Shown one piece after another: positions 1 to 10,753 of a stretch of DNA of 64,000 nt (within the stretch, counting starts at the first letter, position 1; every line of letters begins with the position of its first letter). The notes under the pieces are model-generated. The model did not search any database, had not been told where the DNA came from, and saw only the letters and a list, made by a program, of their open reading frames with translations. The position numbers and the translations under genes were made by a program. The stretch is taken from positions 124,001 to 188,000 of the forward strand of contig JAVXUO010000770.1 of assembly GCA_033065855.1 (NCBI GenBank), given 5' to 3'. The DNA is from Escallonia rubra. Lineage: Eukaryota; Streptophyta; Magnoliopsida; Escalloniales; Escalloniaceae.

Positions 1-751
1 TTAACCAATTTAATTGAATTTCAATCTATTTAACATATGCCAATTGAAGCCTGTCATCTATCAGCACTTTCACTTGCCTATCCACTCACCAAACATGACC
101 AGCTTGGATAGACAATCTCCGAAAGAGGATCTTCTCAGTTCTCATGCACACTTTGGCAGTTCTCTCTCACTTTGTTCTTTTCTTTTCTTTACTTTTGCAC
201 ATTTTCACGTACATCTGCTTTAAAACGTACATACATTTTTCTGGGCGGTGTATGTATATTTAGGTTCTTTTAGCTATATATATGGTCATCATAAAAAAGA
301 AGGGTCCAAGAAGCTACTGCTCATAAGGACATGTGAGCCACGTCCGCTTACCGAAGACTGCAGCGCTTCCTCATATGTCCACACAGCATGGACCCTATGT
401 TTGTGTTGTTCTCAACATGATCAAGACCTGCCTTTTGCTGCTTAATGCTATCTTCGTGCACTTTACACATATATATGCAGAGACAGAGAGAGAGAGAGAG
501 AGCAACAGGCTAGGCTAGCCAAATACCACTCATTGCCACCTTGGTTTGGGTCATCCTCCCCTCATGATTTGCAGTTGTTATGACACAATGATGGTCTGGG
601 TAAAGGTGAACTTGTTGTTTAAGTACAAGATCTCAATCATGTAAATTGTGCTTGTGGTTAGATCTTTTGTCATGGCCAAAGTGAATGTTATATCATTAGT
701 GTCCTACGCAGCTAAAGGAACATATTACTTTTTTTCTATTTTCGAGACTAA
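1..751. other. Intergenic, no gene seen
   Basis: AT-rich sequence with only short chance open frames. A short (GA)n run lies at about 482-503. I see no coding, RNA-gene or transposon-end signature here. Confidence 0.6.
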
Positions 752-754
752 TTA

Positions 755-1346
755 GGATTGTTTGGTAACATTTTTTTTTTTTCAATTTAAAATTTGGCTT
801 TTTAAATTGTAGAGTAAAAAAAAAGAGGAAAAAACTCTTTTCTTTTTCACTTAATTTTTTTTTTTGAGACCTCCATCACAACCCACCCACCGTCGCCCGA
901 CAGCCACCTCCGGCCACCACTGCCGGCAGGCATCGCCGCCCGACAGCCACCTCTGGCCGCCGGCAACCACCACCGGGCACCACCGCCGACAGCCACCACC
1001 GGGCGATAACCACCTCCAGCCACCACCACCGGCAGCCACTGCCGGCGACAACCACCTGAGGCCTGCCGGCGACCACCGCCGGCCACCACCACCGTCGACC
1101 ACCGCTACGCCCCACCACTGCCACCGCAAACCACAACAAAAAAAAAAGTCAAAATAAAAAGAGTTACCAAACACTTAAAAAAAAAAAAGCTCAAAAAAAA
1201 GGGTTATCAAACACCCACTTGTTTTTGTAAAAAAAAAAAAAATAAGCTGCTCTTTAAAAACTGGAAAAAAAAAAAAAAAAATTCTATCAAACAGACCCAT
1301 TTTTTCCAATTTTTAAAACTGAAAAAAAAAGCATGTCAAACGGCCC
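755..1346. mobile_element. Tourist-like (PIF/Harbinger) non-autonomous element
   Basis: The ends are imperfect inverted repeats: GGATTGTTTGGTAAC on the left, and GGGCCGTTTGACAT when the right end is read on the other strand. They are flanked by TTA (752-754) and CTA (1347-1349), an eroded 3-bp target site of the TTA type used by PIF/Harbinger elements. The interior has A/T homopolymers around a Pro/His-codon-like CCACC-rich core (870-1135). The long frames in that core on both strands follow from the triplet-like composition and are not genes. Motifs resembling the right terminus recur inside at about 1163, 1202 and 1284. Confidence 0.55.
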
Positions 1347-1512
1347 CTAGGACTTGAGGAATTGAGCTACTTTATGTTGTCAAATAGTTTGATTGCTTTT
1401 GCTATATTTCTATGCACTTTTAGCGACTAAGCTTGTTAATGTGATAGACATTGTGGGATTCACATGGTAGCGATTATAACCGTTAAAGTAATTTCTGAAT
1501 TAACATAATTTA

Positions 1513-3330
1513 GGCTCTGTTTGACAATAAATATATAATTTTTTTTTTCAATTTCCAAAAAAAAAAACTAAATAGCAGTTAATTTTTTTTTTTTTTACCA
1601 AAAACAAGTTGATGTTTAATAACCCAGTTTTTTTTGTTAACTACACACGGCACCCCTGAGATTTACCCTAAATTACACACGAACCCCCTATCTTTGTAAA
1701 TTACACTCCGCTCCTCAAATTTAGATTTCTTTGACGGTATTAACGGCTAGTCATAAAAAGACGTTTCAGCCCTCGTATATAAGTACACAGTGTCTCTTGG
1801 GTTACAGACTTCGAGAGAGGGGAGAGACGGAAGTTGGTACAGAGGGAAAAACGGGATCAAAATCGATCCCGTTTCTTCAAGACTGCGAAATCGAACCCAA
1901 CGGCGACGATGACGGTGAGAGAAAGTGAGTTTGTTTCAGGTGGGTCTTTAGTACTCATGAATTGGATTGGCCAAAGCAGATCGCGAAAAAGGACGCCAAA
2001 GCAGATCAGCAGAATTCGAACCGACGGTGAGCAGTGGGTGGTCTTTGCATGCAAGTGTTGAGCAGTGGGTGGTCGTGGGTTTGTCGGTAAGGTTTTGGGT
2101 GGTTGTGGGTTTTTCAGTAAAGATCTATGGCGGTTGGTGGTCGTGGGTTTGCCGGGATCTGGATGATTTAGTTCGCTGGAATGGTGTCGCTGGCAGTGGC
2201 CATTGGTGGATTGGTGGTGGTCGGTAGCCAAAAGTGTGCCACTATGGTTGTGGATGGCCTGCGATTGTGATGTGGCCGGCGGTGGGTCATGGTAATGGGG
2301 ATAGCGGTCGCAGGGCCACTGTTTGCGGGGTCGCCAGACGTTGTTGGTCGGTGGTGGATCGTGGTGATGGGGGAGCGGTGGCAGGGACAGTTGTCGACGT
2401 GGTAGCTGGACGGTTTTGCCGGCAATGTTGTACTTTTTTGAAAATGAAGTTAGCCAGAACTAGTTTGTATTGTGGTCTTTATGTTATAATGTATTGGGAA
2501 TGCAGAATCGGGACATGCATACCATCCACCTTAGTCCAATGGAGTATCAATGCGTCTTTGTTTCCTTTTAGTTTTGCAAATAACATTGCCTTGCCCTTTT
2601 TTTTATTCAGGTTATTACCCTGGATATGGGTCTTCTTTTTGCGGGAACAAAATATCGTGGAGAGTTTAAGGAGAGACTGAAAAAGCTGATGGAGGAAATC
2701 TTACAATGTGATGCATGTGCACCTTATCTCTCTCTTTCTCGACATGGGCCTACAGAAGAGAAAGATAATGAAAAAGAAAAAGAAAAACACTAAAGGGCAA
2801 GAAGGTTTTATTCAAGAAAGGGAAGGTAGTTTGGGGATGAAAAATCCAAAAAGTAAGGTGTTAGAGAATCTTTAGACGGAGTTAGGGTCCCCGTCAATTT
2901 TGTGGGGCTCCGTGAAATGCGGGTACAAATCTGGGAGAGTGGAGTGTAATTTTCAAAGATAGGGAGGTCCGTGTGTAGTTTAGGGTAAACCTCTTAGTGC
3001 CGTGTGTAATTAACCCTTTTTTTCTTTTGAGTTTTTTTTTTATTACCCAGTTTTAATTTGAGTTTTTTTTTGTGGTGGTTTGCGGTGGCGGTGGCCGGTG
3101 GCTGGTGGCAGTTTGCGGCCGACGGTGGTCGCCGAAGGTGGCTGTCGGCGGTGGGAGGGTGGTGGTGGTCTCAAAACAAAGAACCGAAACTCATTTTTTG
3201 AGATTTCAAAAACAACCTTGGTTTAAAAACTGGTTTTTTAAACTGAAGAAAAAAAAACGAAAAATGGTTACCAAACGCGTTTATTTTTTCCAATTTCCAA
3301 AACTGGAAAAAAGCCCTGTCAAACGGGGCC
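1513..3330. mobile_element. Tourist-like element split by a nested MULE
   Basis: The left end GGCTCTGTTTGACA and the right end (GGCCCCGTTTGACA on the opposite strand) form a 14-bp inverted repeat with two mismatches. Both sides carry a perfect TTA target-site duplication (1510-1512 and 3331-3333), the signature of Tourist/PIF-Harbinger elements. Without the nested insertion at 1636-3014 the element would be about 440 bp. Its 3' half (3060-3330) has the same GGTGG-rich core and poly-A/T blocks as the element at 755-1346, so the two probably belong to one family. Confidence 0.7.
1636..3014. mobile_element. Mutator-like non-autonomous element nested in the Tourist element
   Basis: There are inverted repeats of roughly 80 bp at the ends: GTTAACTACACACGGCAC on the left and GTTAATTACACACGGCAC on the opposite strand at the right. 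Homology continues inward through matching segments that read as 'accctaaactacacac' and 'ctatcttt..aattacactcc'. Long inverted repeats without a transposase fit a MULE-type element. Both flanks are T-runs, so a 9-bp target-site duplication cannot be read reliably. The interior is GGT/GTGG-rich; I recognise no captured gene. Confidence 0.6.
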
Positions 3331-3333
3331 TTA

Positions 3334-4150
3334 GAGCTCTATTTTTGTAAGGTCTTGAATTTTTATGCCGTGCTTGTAGACTTGGTCGTTTGGTGCAACT
3401 TGATATATCCCCATAATCTGGACCTTGCACATTAGCAAAAGTGAGACTTAGGTAAATGTAGCAACACCCATAATCTATGCTCATTATAGCGCCGTTTTCC
3501 TTTGCAACGCTCGTCAAGAGATCGATATCATCCTACTCGTTATTTGTTGAGTCATTTAAGAACTTCATTTATCATTAAAATAAAGGTAACTTACATAAAC
3601 TAACTTGTCCTATATTCTTCTAAGCCCATAATGTGCAGCGGGTAGCCTCGCTCACCTTGCACGGGCCATCCTACGATTCTTAGTAGATTCTAATGAATCG
3701 CTATCGGTGTCCGCATCAGTAGATGATAACCATTTTGGTAAATGGAATGGTCAAGGTAGCAAGGGACTAGTATGATTTGCTATTGACCAAGCCAGGGCTC
3801 CAACCATTCAGGGAAGGGGCTGTGAGCTATATACGAGTCATCTTGAAGTGTCGTGTTCCATCCGGTGCGAACACCGTCCATAACTAGTATGGTGGGGAAA
3901 ATGAAAACTACACACATGGCCGATTAAGGCCGAGAAAGCTAACCTATCCTTACAAGCACTATGGTATCATCTACCATAGGTGGTTGTTTTTCTCTCCTTT
4001 TAGTGGCTTTCAAGTTTTAGTTGCTCCCTTGGGTTGTAACTTGTCCCAAAAAAAAAAAAGCGAAAAGAGAAGCTTGAGATACTTCAAGTTTGACACCAAG
4101 TTTTTCTATGCAATCGTAATCCTTGATCACTTCATCACATGCATATATAA
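3334..4150. other. Intergenic, unassigned repeat-like sequence
   Basis: No credible gene. The end of this stretch (about 3960-4060) reads like a retroelement 3' end: a sequence ending in TTGTAACTTGTCCC followed by a 12-bp A run. No coding domain is visible, so I leave it unassigned. Confidence 0.4.
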
Positions 4151-4199
4151 GGGGTCCTTTGGTGAACTTAACTTTGGGTGGGTTTAAAACCCCTGTAGT

Positions 4200-4990
4200 T
4201 TTTAGATTTAAAAATGTTTTCAGCTTTTGAAAAAATAAAAGCTAAACCCTCCTTCAATTTGTTTTTTAGCGTCTATTTTATTATTTTTTGTCCTTCAATA
4301 TTACTACCACCACCAAGTTCACAACAACACCCTAATCAATTTTCCCTCTCCCTGCTACCACCGTGAACCGATTAATCGATGGATCAAAATCACACTCCGC
4401 AATGTCATGGCCCCTACCATCAAATCCCATAGATTTGCTGTTGTTGGTGGTGGCGGCAGCAACTGTAGTAGCGAGCAGAGGAATTGATGGTGTTGGCATA
4501 AACATGTGGGTGGCGACAGTGGTAGCGCAACGATGTGCTTAAATCAGGTTCATTGTCGACATGGTGGTGGAAGTGGGTCATTGGTGGTGGTGATGGATGA
4601 TGGCAATGGAAGATATGGCGGTGATGGTGGATTATTTGGTGGCGTAGTTGTGGTGACGGTGGTTGTGATAGTAAAAATGAAAGAAACTATCTCTTTCTCT
4701 CTCTCTCTCTCACACACACACATGCCTTTGCTTGGTTTTGATAGCGAGGATGAATGTTTGGACAAGTGATGAAAGAGAATATGTGTTGTACTAGCCATAA
4801 AGTATAGCAGAGGAATGAAAGAATGAGTGTTTAGAGCGGAATTTACGTCTGTGAAAATTATGGTTGGTAGCAACGGCTAGGACTATGATGGTTGGGCAGG
4901 TGTTGGTGGGTTTGGTGGTTATGACAGTGGTGGCGGATTCGGGAGGAGTGGTGGTGCTGACCGGTGTTAGTGGTGAAGATAAAATGAAGT
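4200..4990. other. GGTGG-rich low-complexity repeat arm
   Basis: Low-complexity GGTGGTGGTGAT-type sequence resembling the cores of the Tourist-like elements at 755 and 1513. The same kind of sequence resumes at about 7126-7390, beyond the hAT element at 4999-7117, so one older repeat was probably split by that hAT. A (CT)n(CA)n run sits near 4695-4722. Open frames here are compositional. Confidence 0.4.
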
Positions 4991-5184
4991 GATGAAATTA
5001 CGGTGCAACTTGGGTTAGGCAATTCATGCCAGCCTTGGGGTGGTCTAACTTTTACAGAGACCATGGTAGAAGTGTGCACAAACTTTTGGGCCCGTAAAAA
5101 ATATGAGGTGGGCACGGCCAAAGATTTTTATATACCCACCCAGCCCGTCTAACTTTTATCTAACATTTTTTAGATTATGTATAT

Positions 5185-5275
5185 GAACCAACGAGGAGTT
5201 GGTTCAGTGGATCCCAAGGTCTCAATCCAGGCATACCATCTGGGTTCGAGTCCCCTACCCGTCGCTTCTTGTTGG
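5185..5275 (+). mobile_element. tRNA-derived SINE head
   Basis: The sequence carries an internal RNA polymerase III promoter of tRNA type: an A-box-like TTGGTTCAGTGG near 5199-5210 and a B box GGTTCGAGTCC at 5243-5253, about 35-40 bp apart. It does not fold as a normal tRNA (no convincing acceptor stem or anticodon arm), so a SINE head fits better than a tRNA gene. The 3' limit is uncertain. Confidence 0.6.
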
Positions 5276-6530
5276 GGGGAAACATACGTCCTAAATACAC
5301 CTGGGGGGGGGGGGGGGTGAATAGGTGCTTATAGATTTAAGTAAGAATTAAAAAAAATTAACTCACAAGATAACGGTTGTCAAAGATCAACACAAAGATT
5401 TATACTGGTTCAACCCCACTTGCCTACGTCCAGTCCTTGAGCACTCCACATAAGGGAGACCTACTGGAGCCTTCCATTAAACAACTAGCTTCGGGTGCTA
5501 GCTCAAACCTCATTACATTTTCGAAACCTCTTCAAGGTTTCCAACAATTACAAGTGAAATGAAGATTACAACTTAAGTACAATTCACACTATTCAAAGAG
5601 TAGATATTACAATAAAATCAATTGGGCTAAGCTTTCTTAGGTGAAAAGATCTTAATCTTAAAGAATTTAACCAAGAAACTTGCTTTGACAAGATCTCAAG
5701 CAAAGAACTCACTCAAAGGATTGTGTAGAGATGTATAAATATGTTGAGAGAGCTTTTAGATTAGAGAGATTTTCAGAGATCAGAAAAATTAGTTATAAAC
5801 TCTCTAAAGGTCCATTTTATACTTAAGAGGATATGACTTGAAGAGCATTTAAATGGATAAGACGAAGAATATTTTAAAAAGGAATATTCAAATGAATTTT
5901 TAAAATCGTTTGGAGAAATTTCATTCAAGAAGGATTAAAGTTACCTCTTAAGAATTCGGTCGAATGAATACTAGATTCATTCGGATGAAATTGAAGAGTG
6001 GAAGAAACTTTGAGTTATTAAAAAATTCAATCAAATAAAAACTACCTCTTTCGAATGAAGTTTATATTCTTCGAATGAATATCTTCGAATGAAAGCCAAT
6101 ATCTTTGAATAAAAACCAATAACTTCGAATGAGAGCCAATACCTTGGAATGAAAGCTAATAACTTCGAATGAAAACCAATAACTTCGAATGAAAAACAAT
6201 AACTTCTTTAGACAAAAGATAGATGTTTTTGATGGAATTAGTCGAATGAAAACTCTTTTTAAGATCAAAGATGAAATCTGAAGGATGGAATCGAATGAAA
6301 AATATTTCATTCGAATAAAAGACATAATGCTTATCAGTTTTGGCTCTTTACAAATTTCTATTAGATCTTTAAGAAAGCTTAGCTTAAGATTTTACAAAAA
6401 ATAGAAATGAATATAATCTAAGTCCAAAGTCTTCGTCCAAAGATATGTCTACGCTATGATTTATCATGAAGTCATATTTAATAACAGTTAGATTAATCAT
6501 TGGAATCATCAAATTAAGAATCTAGTCCCG
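5276..6530. repeat. Plant dispersed repeat, LTR-like, unassigned
   Basis: Starts with a run of about 17 G followed by TGAATAGGTG. The segment reading TTTATACTGGTTCAACCCC and then CCTACGTCCAGTCC (5398-5440) resembles a repeat that I recall from many plant genomes, usually near LTR elements. No coding domain is present. The second half is dominated by TTCGAATGAA-type motifs (see the tandem array at 6084). Confidence 0.4.
6084..6203. repeat. 20-bp tandem repeat, six units
   Basis: Six head-to-tail 20-bp units of the form TTCGAATGAAARCCAATAAC, with one to four substitutions each, at 6084, 6104, 6124, 6144, 6164 and 6184. More TTCGAATGAA/TTCATTCGAA motifs lie outside the array at about 5958-6080 and 6290-6320. 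The 87-residue reverse-strand frame across the array is a by-product of the repeat. Confidence 0.85.
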
Positions 6531-7502
6531 CCATTTTATGTACCAAAAAAAAGTATACAATTTATGTACACAAGATTTGTGTATTCTTTCTTTACTCTTA
6601 ATATCCTCTAAGCATATGGGTTTGGAGATCCTTGAGGACTTTTTTTTTCTTTTTCTGCCTCGTCTCTTATTATAGGAGTAAACTTCTAAAGATTGTTTCG
6701 AAACTCTAGTTTTTTTCTTTTTCTTTTATTTTGTCATAAACATAGTTTCAAATGCTAATATTTAAATATGTTTTGAGTCTCACCCCATTATATTTTTCTT
6801 CATTATACTAATTAATAGACTTTGATGATAATTGATATGCTTAAAAGTTAAATAAACAAAAACTCTGGACTAATTACTACACTTGGATGAATTTGATATG
6901 CTTAAAAATTAAGTAAACAAAAACTAATTTGTAACCATGGACAATCGCGGGCAGTCCTTGTGCACCCCATGCCCACCAAAATTTTCGTGGACTGGGCGTT
7001 GACATATATTATTCAACTTGTAGATGGGCTGGGCTCGACATGGGCATGCGGTTTTGAGAGTAGACTGGGCACGATTTAGCCCTTGGGCCAGTCAAACTTG
7101 CCCAAGTTGCAGCCCTAGGTGAAATTGTGATTATTTGCTTGGTGGTGATGGTGGTTAGTGGCTTTGGTGCGTGGAGGTGTTAGCGGGTTTGGTGTTCGGT
7201 CGGTGGCGATAGATGTTGGTGACTAATGAAAGAAAGAAGTTAATTAAAATATTTCCTAGAAAAGTTGAAAGATGGATCTCAAAAGAAAAATAAAACTTGA
7301 AACCCCAAAAACACCCCCATATTGAGAATTAGTTTTTAAAATTGAAAGAGAGAAAAAGGGAATTGTCTGCCAAGCATTGATTATTTTTTTTTATTAATAA
7401 TTTTGAACAAGAAACTAAAAATAAACTGTTTCAAATGCCACCTTTATGTACAACAAAGTGAGATAATGTGCAAGTGTGTACACGAATGATACATCCTTCC
7501 AC

Positions 7503-8200
7503 CTCCCAGTATGGCTGTATATGAACAGTGTTCGAGCTGAACAATGATGTTTCAAGCTCGATTCGTCTAGGCTTGTTCAAACTTGGTTCGTGCTCATTAC
7601 AAGTCAAATCTCCATTTTTGGACTCGGCTCGAGTTCGTTACCACAACAATTGGGATCAGGTTGGCCTGTTTGTTAACTAAGTTGTGGCTTATGAAGTCGT
7701 TCAAAAATGTCTAGAAAATCAAAATAGAGAGAAGCTAAATAACAAATACCCACCATCGTACTTGAAATGATAGACATATTGGGGACCCTGACAAGGATCT
7801 GCAATTCAAAGTCTCCGAGCCAAATATGCTCCTCATTCCTCCGACTTTAATTTATGTATGCATGTGTGTGTGCGTGAGAGAGAGAGAGAGAGAGAGAGTT
7901 TGTGTTTGTGTGCGAGAGAGAGTTTGACGAGATACTGAGTCACATAAATTTGACGAGAGATACAAACCATATTTTCTCGAATACAATTGTGAACATTTTT
8001 AAATATTCATGCTCGACTCCTTTAGTAAAGGAGCTCTAAGAAATTGTTCATGTTCTATTCATAAACTATACAAACGAACATCTAAGAACTTTTTAAGGAA
8101 CAAACCACGAGCTATTCATGAACATGTTGTTTCATTTATAGCCCCACCTCCCTTAAACATCGTCCATGTTAAAAAATGTGGCTTTACCATTTTAGCATAA
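7503..8200. repeat. Degraded hAT-like element (GTTCGAGCTC-rich)
   Basis: The left part (CTGTATATGAACAGTGTTCG near 7506) and the many AGCTCGA/TTCGTGCTC motifs resemble the ends of the intact hAT at 53660-54514. The right end and target-site duplication are not recognisable. A (GA)n run at about 7876-7898 interrupts it. Open frames are not credible genes. Confidence 0.35.
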
Positions 8201-9253
8201 AGATGCTGCTAATTCCGGTGAGCCTAAAATGTGACACAACATCAGATCAAATCAAAACACTATAAATAGCCGAGATCTTCAAACTGCAAATAAGGCAAAT
8301 GTTACGTGCTTTCAGTACAAAAATTAACACCTCCATCTGACATTGTACCCGCATATACATAACTGTGAATGTATTTCGGACCCAAGCAAATATATCGATA
8401 CTCCCTCTTGGTCTCGGCCCAACAGTATAAAAGAGAGTTGATTTCCTTTTTGAACTGGCTTCCCATTAGACAAATAGGCTTTCAGATCACTGCAACATAT
8501 GAACCATTTGATGCTTCTATTGAGATGACAAAATTCAAACACTTCAATTTTTTTATCTTTCATCTCCAATGGTAGAAAGTAGAAACTACACAACACAAAT
8601 AGCAAAGTCACCGCATTGAGATGTTATACGTCGTGCATCATAAGTCATGCTGGTTCTCAAACTTACAAAACCGTCATAAATAGATCTTAGATACTGTAGT
8701 ATTCTCAACATTCCAAAAACAAACATTTGGAATGCGTTTTTTTCTTTCATCCGGTAATAATTGTTTTGTTCTTAAAAAGTGGTGCACGTTAATGATCCAT
8801 TTTTTCAAAACTAACCTTGCTACTTTCAATGTACGTGACATTTAGTCTTTCGATCAAAGGGCAAAAGTTGAAATTATGCATTGCCCTTTACTGCTGTCAA
8901 AGAGCATGAACTTCTTGTTGATAAAAAAAACTAGTATTTCATAAAGAAACTATAAAAGTATTTGAGAACAGAGGAAATACGGTTATTATGCACAATGTAC
9001 AATACTTCAATGTAGTGCTACAAATAACAATTCTGCTATTAACCACATATATGCTTTTCCCATCCCAAATATTGCACCCGCAACAAAATTCATCTTGTTT
9101 CCTTGGACGGTAAGGAGTATTTTCGGGACAATTTTAAGTGTTAATTGATACTGAATTTCCTTCCCGGATGATCTCAAGGGCGCACCCCTCCACATCGGCC
9201 GGGCCGGTACATTCAGAGGAGTAGTTCTTATTTATTTTGCTAGGTTTTATAAG
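8201..9253. other. Intergenic with two unrecognised reverse-strand frames
   Basis: Two reverse-strand ATG frames, at 8324-8563 (79 residues) and 9007-9195 (62 residues, with a hydrophobic C-terminal half), look less repetitive than the surroundings. I do not recognise either product, and neither has a visible promoter or partner exon. They may be remnants of an old gene fragment. Confidence 0.3.
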
Positions 9254-9261
9254 CCTTTACC

Positions 9262-10381
9262 TAAGGGTGGCAAGGTGGGTGGGTGGGTTGGGTTTGGGTG
9301 CAAGTTAAATGGGTTGGGTATAAATGGGTAAGTGACCCATTTGACCCATTTATTAATGGATTAATTGGATCATCTCATTAAATGGGTTGGTTTCACCCAT
9401 TAATCTTAAAGTGACCCATTAATCTTAAAGTGCTCCAGCACCAAAGTCCGGCGATGGGTCTCCCCTAGCGAGTTCTGCAGCGCCGTCAGTTCCTCCGTCC
9501 GCTACTCCGGTGAGCCCTCACGCATGCCCTTCGAAGTCGCAACCACCATGACTCCATCGTCAAACCGCCACAATAACAAGGACAGGAAGTCGCAACCACC
9601 ATGATTCCATAGTCACCATACCTGCAACCACCACCATCACCGTCCCCAGCTACATTGCTACCACCATTACGCAGCAAACAACCACCACCACTCAAACGAT
9701 GACATCCACCATATGGCAACATCGCCATGTCGTCGCCCCGCCAATTCAGCCAACAATCAATAGAAATCAACCAGAAAATAATAGATCTATTAAGAAAAGG
9801 AGCAGATCTGAGCCGGCATAGTGGGACGGTCGAGACAGTAGCGATGGCAGGCGATGGGGCGGGAAAATCTGAGCACCATCGTGACGGGAAAATCTGAGCA
9901 CCGTCTTGACGGACGGCAGCAACAGCAGATCGAGCACCATGGTGAGACGGCAATGATTGAGACGACGGTGGCGGTGATGACAGGTAGAGACGACGGCGCT
10001 GATGGGAGGTGATAACGTGGAGGCGGCTTGGCCTTGTCGACGGCGGTTGCGGTGACGGCAGGTGGAGACGGCGGCGTTGGCAGGAGGTGATGACGTGGTG
10101 GCGACTTGGCCTTGTGTCCGACTGTGGTGGTGTAAAAATTGCTTGTGTCCAGTGACGGCAGGTGGAGATGTTTTGGCGTGTGACATTGAGAATATCTTTT
10201 AATTTTCAAACCACTAATGGGTTGATGGGCACCCAATTAAAACCCATATAAACCAGTGGGTTATTGGGTTGAGGAATTACTAACCCATTTATACCCAATT
10301 ATTTAATGGGTGGATCTGGGTGAATTTTAAACAGGCGGATTTGGGCGGGTAAATGGGTTTGGGTTACCATTGCCACCTCTA
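9262..10381. mobile_element. hAT-type non-autonomous element upstream of the NSR-like gene
   Basis: The termini TAAGGGTGGCAA and, on the other strand, TAGAGGTGGCAA form a short hAT-type inverted repeat. They are flanked by a perfect 8-bp target-site duplication CCTTTACC at 9254-9261 and 10382-10389. The subterminal arms are rich in AATGGGT/ACCCATT. The interior (9430-10190) is CCACC/GGTGG-rich and gives several long but spurious frames on the reverse strand. The right end lies about 200-230 bp before the telo-box 5'UTR of the NSR-like gene, so it may form part of that gene's promoter. Confidence 0.85.
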
Positions 10382-10559
10382 CCTTTACCATTATGGGGGG
10401 CGGTGAATTGGGCCAGACTGTAGCCCTCCAACCCACATCTTCTAGTGGGCCTAGATGCCCCTAACACAAGTTGGGTTCAGGTGCAGGTATGACTTGGACA
10501 AATTGGGCCATTCGCAGTGCAAAAAAGATACATACCGGATCTTCACTGATCTTTCTAAA

Positions 10560-10638
10560 CCAGCTGAAAATCAAAACACAGTTGCAAAGCGCAAAGCCGA
10601 GCGAGCCTAGGGTTTTACTGCACAACCTTCTCGCTCAG
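10560..10638 (+). promoter_or_regulatory. 5' leader exon of the NSR-like gene, with telo-box
   Basis: CTAGGGTTTT at 10607-10616 is a telo-box, a motif common in 5' leaders and promoters of plant RNA-processing and ribosome genes. The leader ends in GCTCAG|GTATTT, a good splice donor. The transcription start is inferred; no clear TATA box is seen. Confidence 0.5.
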
Positions 10639-10748
10639 GTATTTTACCAAAATCTCTGCCAATTTTGCTCCCTCTGTCTCTCTGACACACGCAGTGTCAC
10701 GCACATTGACTGTGCATGTGATTTGATTGGTTGGCTTTTTTGTTGCAG
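10639..10748 (+). other. 5'UTR intron of the NSR-like gene
   Basis: 110-bp intron bounded by GTATTT and a pyrimidine-rich TTTTTTGTTGCAG acceptor, ending five bases before the start codon. It is GT..AG with a T-rich tract, as is usual in plants. Confidence 0.6.
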
Positions 10749-10753
10749 TGGAG

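Larger units (their letters stand above)
4999..7117. mobile_element. hAT-type element, non-autonomous, carrying nested insertions
   Basis: The termini are TACGGTGCAACTTGGG on the left and TAGGGCTGCAACTTGGG (opposite strand) on the right, the TA-G-GG-TGCAA style of plant hAT ends. The flanks are GATGAAAT (4991-4998) and GGTGAAAT (7118-7125), an 8-bp target-site duplication with one mismatch. The arms contain GGGCTGGGC/CCCAGCCCG-type sequence. Most of the interior (about 5185-6930) looks like later insertions: a tRNA-like SINE, a sequence resembling a widespread plant repeat, and a 20-bp tandem array. No transposase frame is visible. Confidence 0.65.

Noticed and set aside
864..1174. Overlapping Pro/His/Trp-rich frames on both strands
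   Set aside because: Compositional effect of CCACC repeats in a MITE.
5185..5275. tRNA gene
   Set aside because: A and B boxes are present, but no complete cloverleaf can be drawn and the 5' and 3' parts do not pair. SINE preferred.
6084..6203. Regular 20-bp repeats considered as a CRISPR array
   Set aside because: Units are directly adjacent without unique spacers, and the genome is a plant.
9486..10236. Three long reverse-strand frames (139-155 codons)
   Set aside because: They lie inside the hAT element and consist of CCACC/GGTGG low-complexity sequence in all frames.
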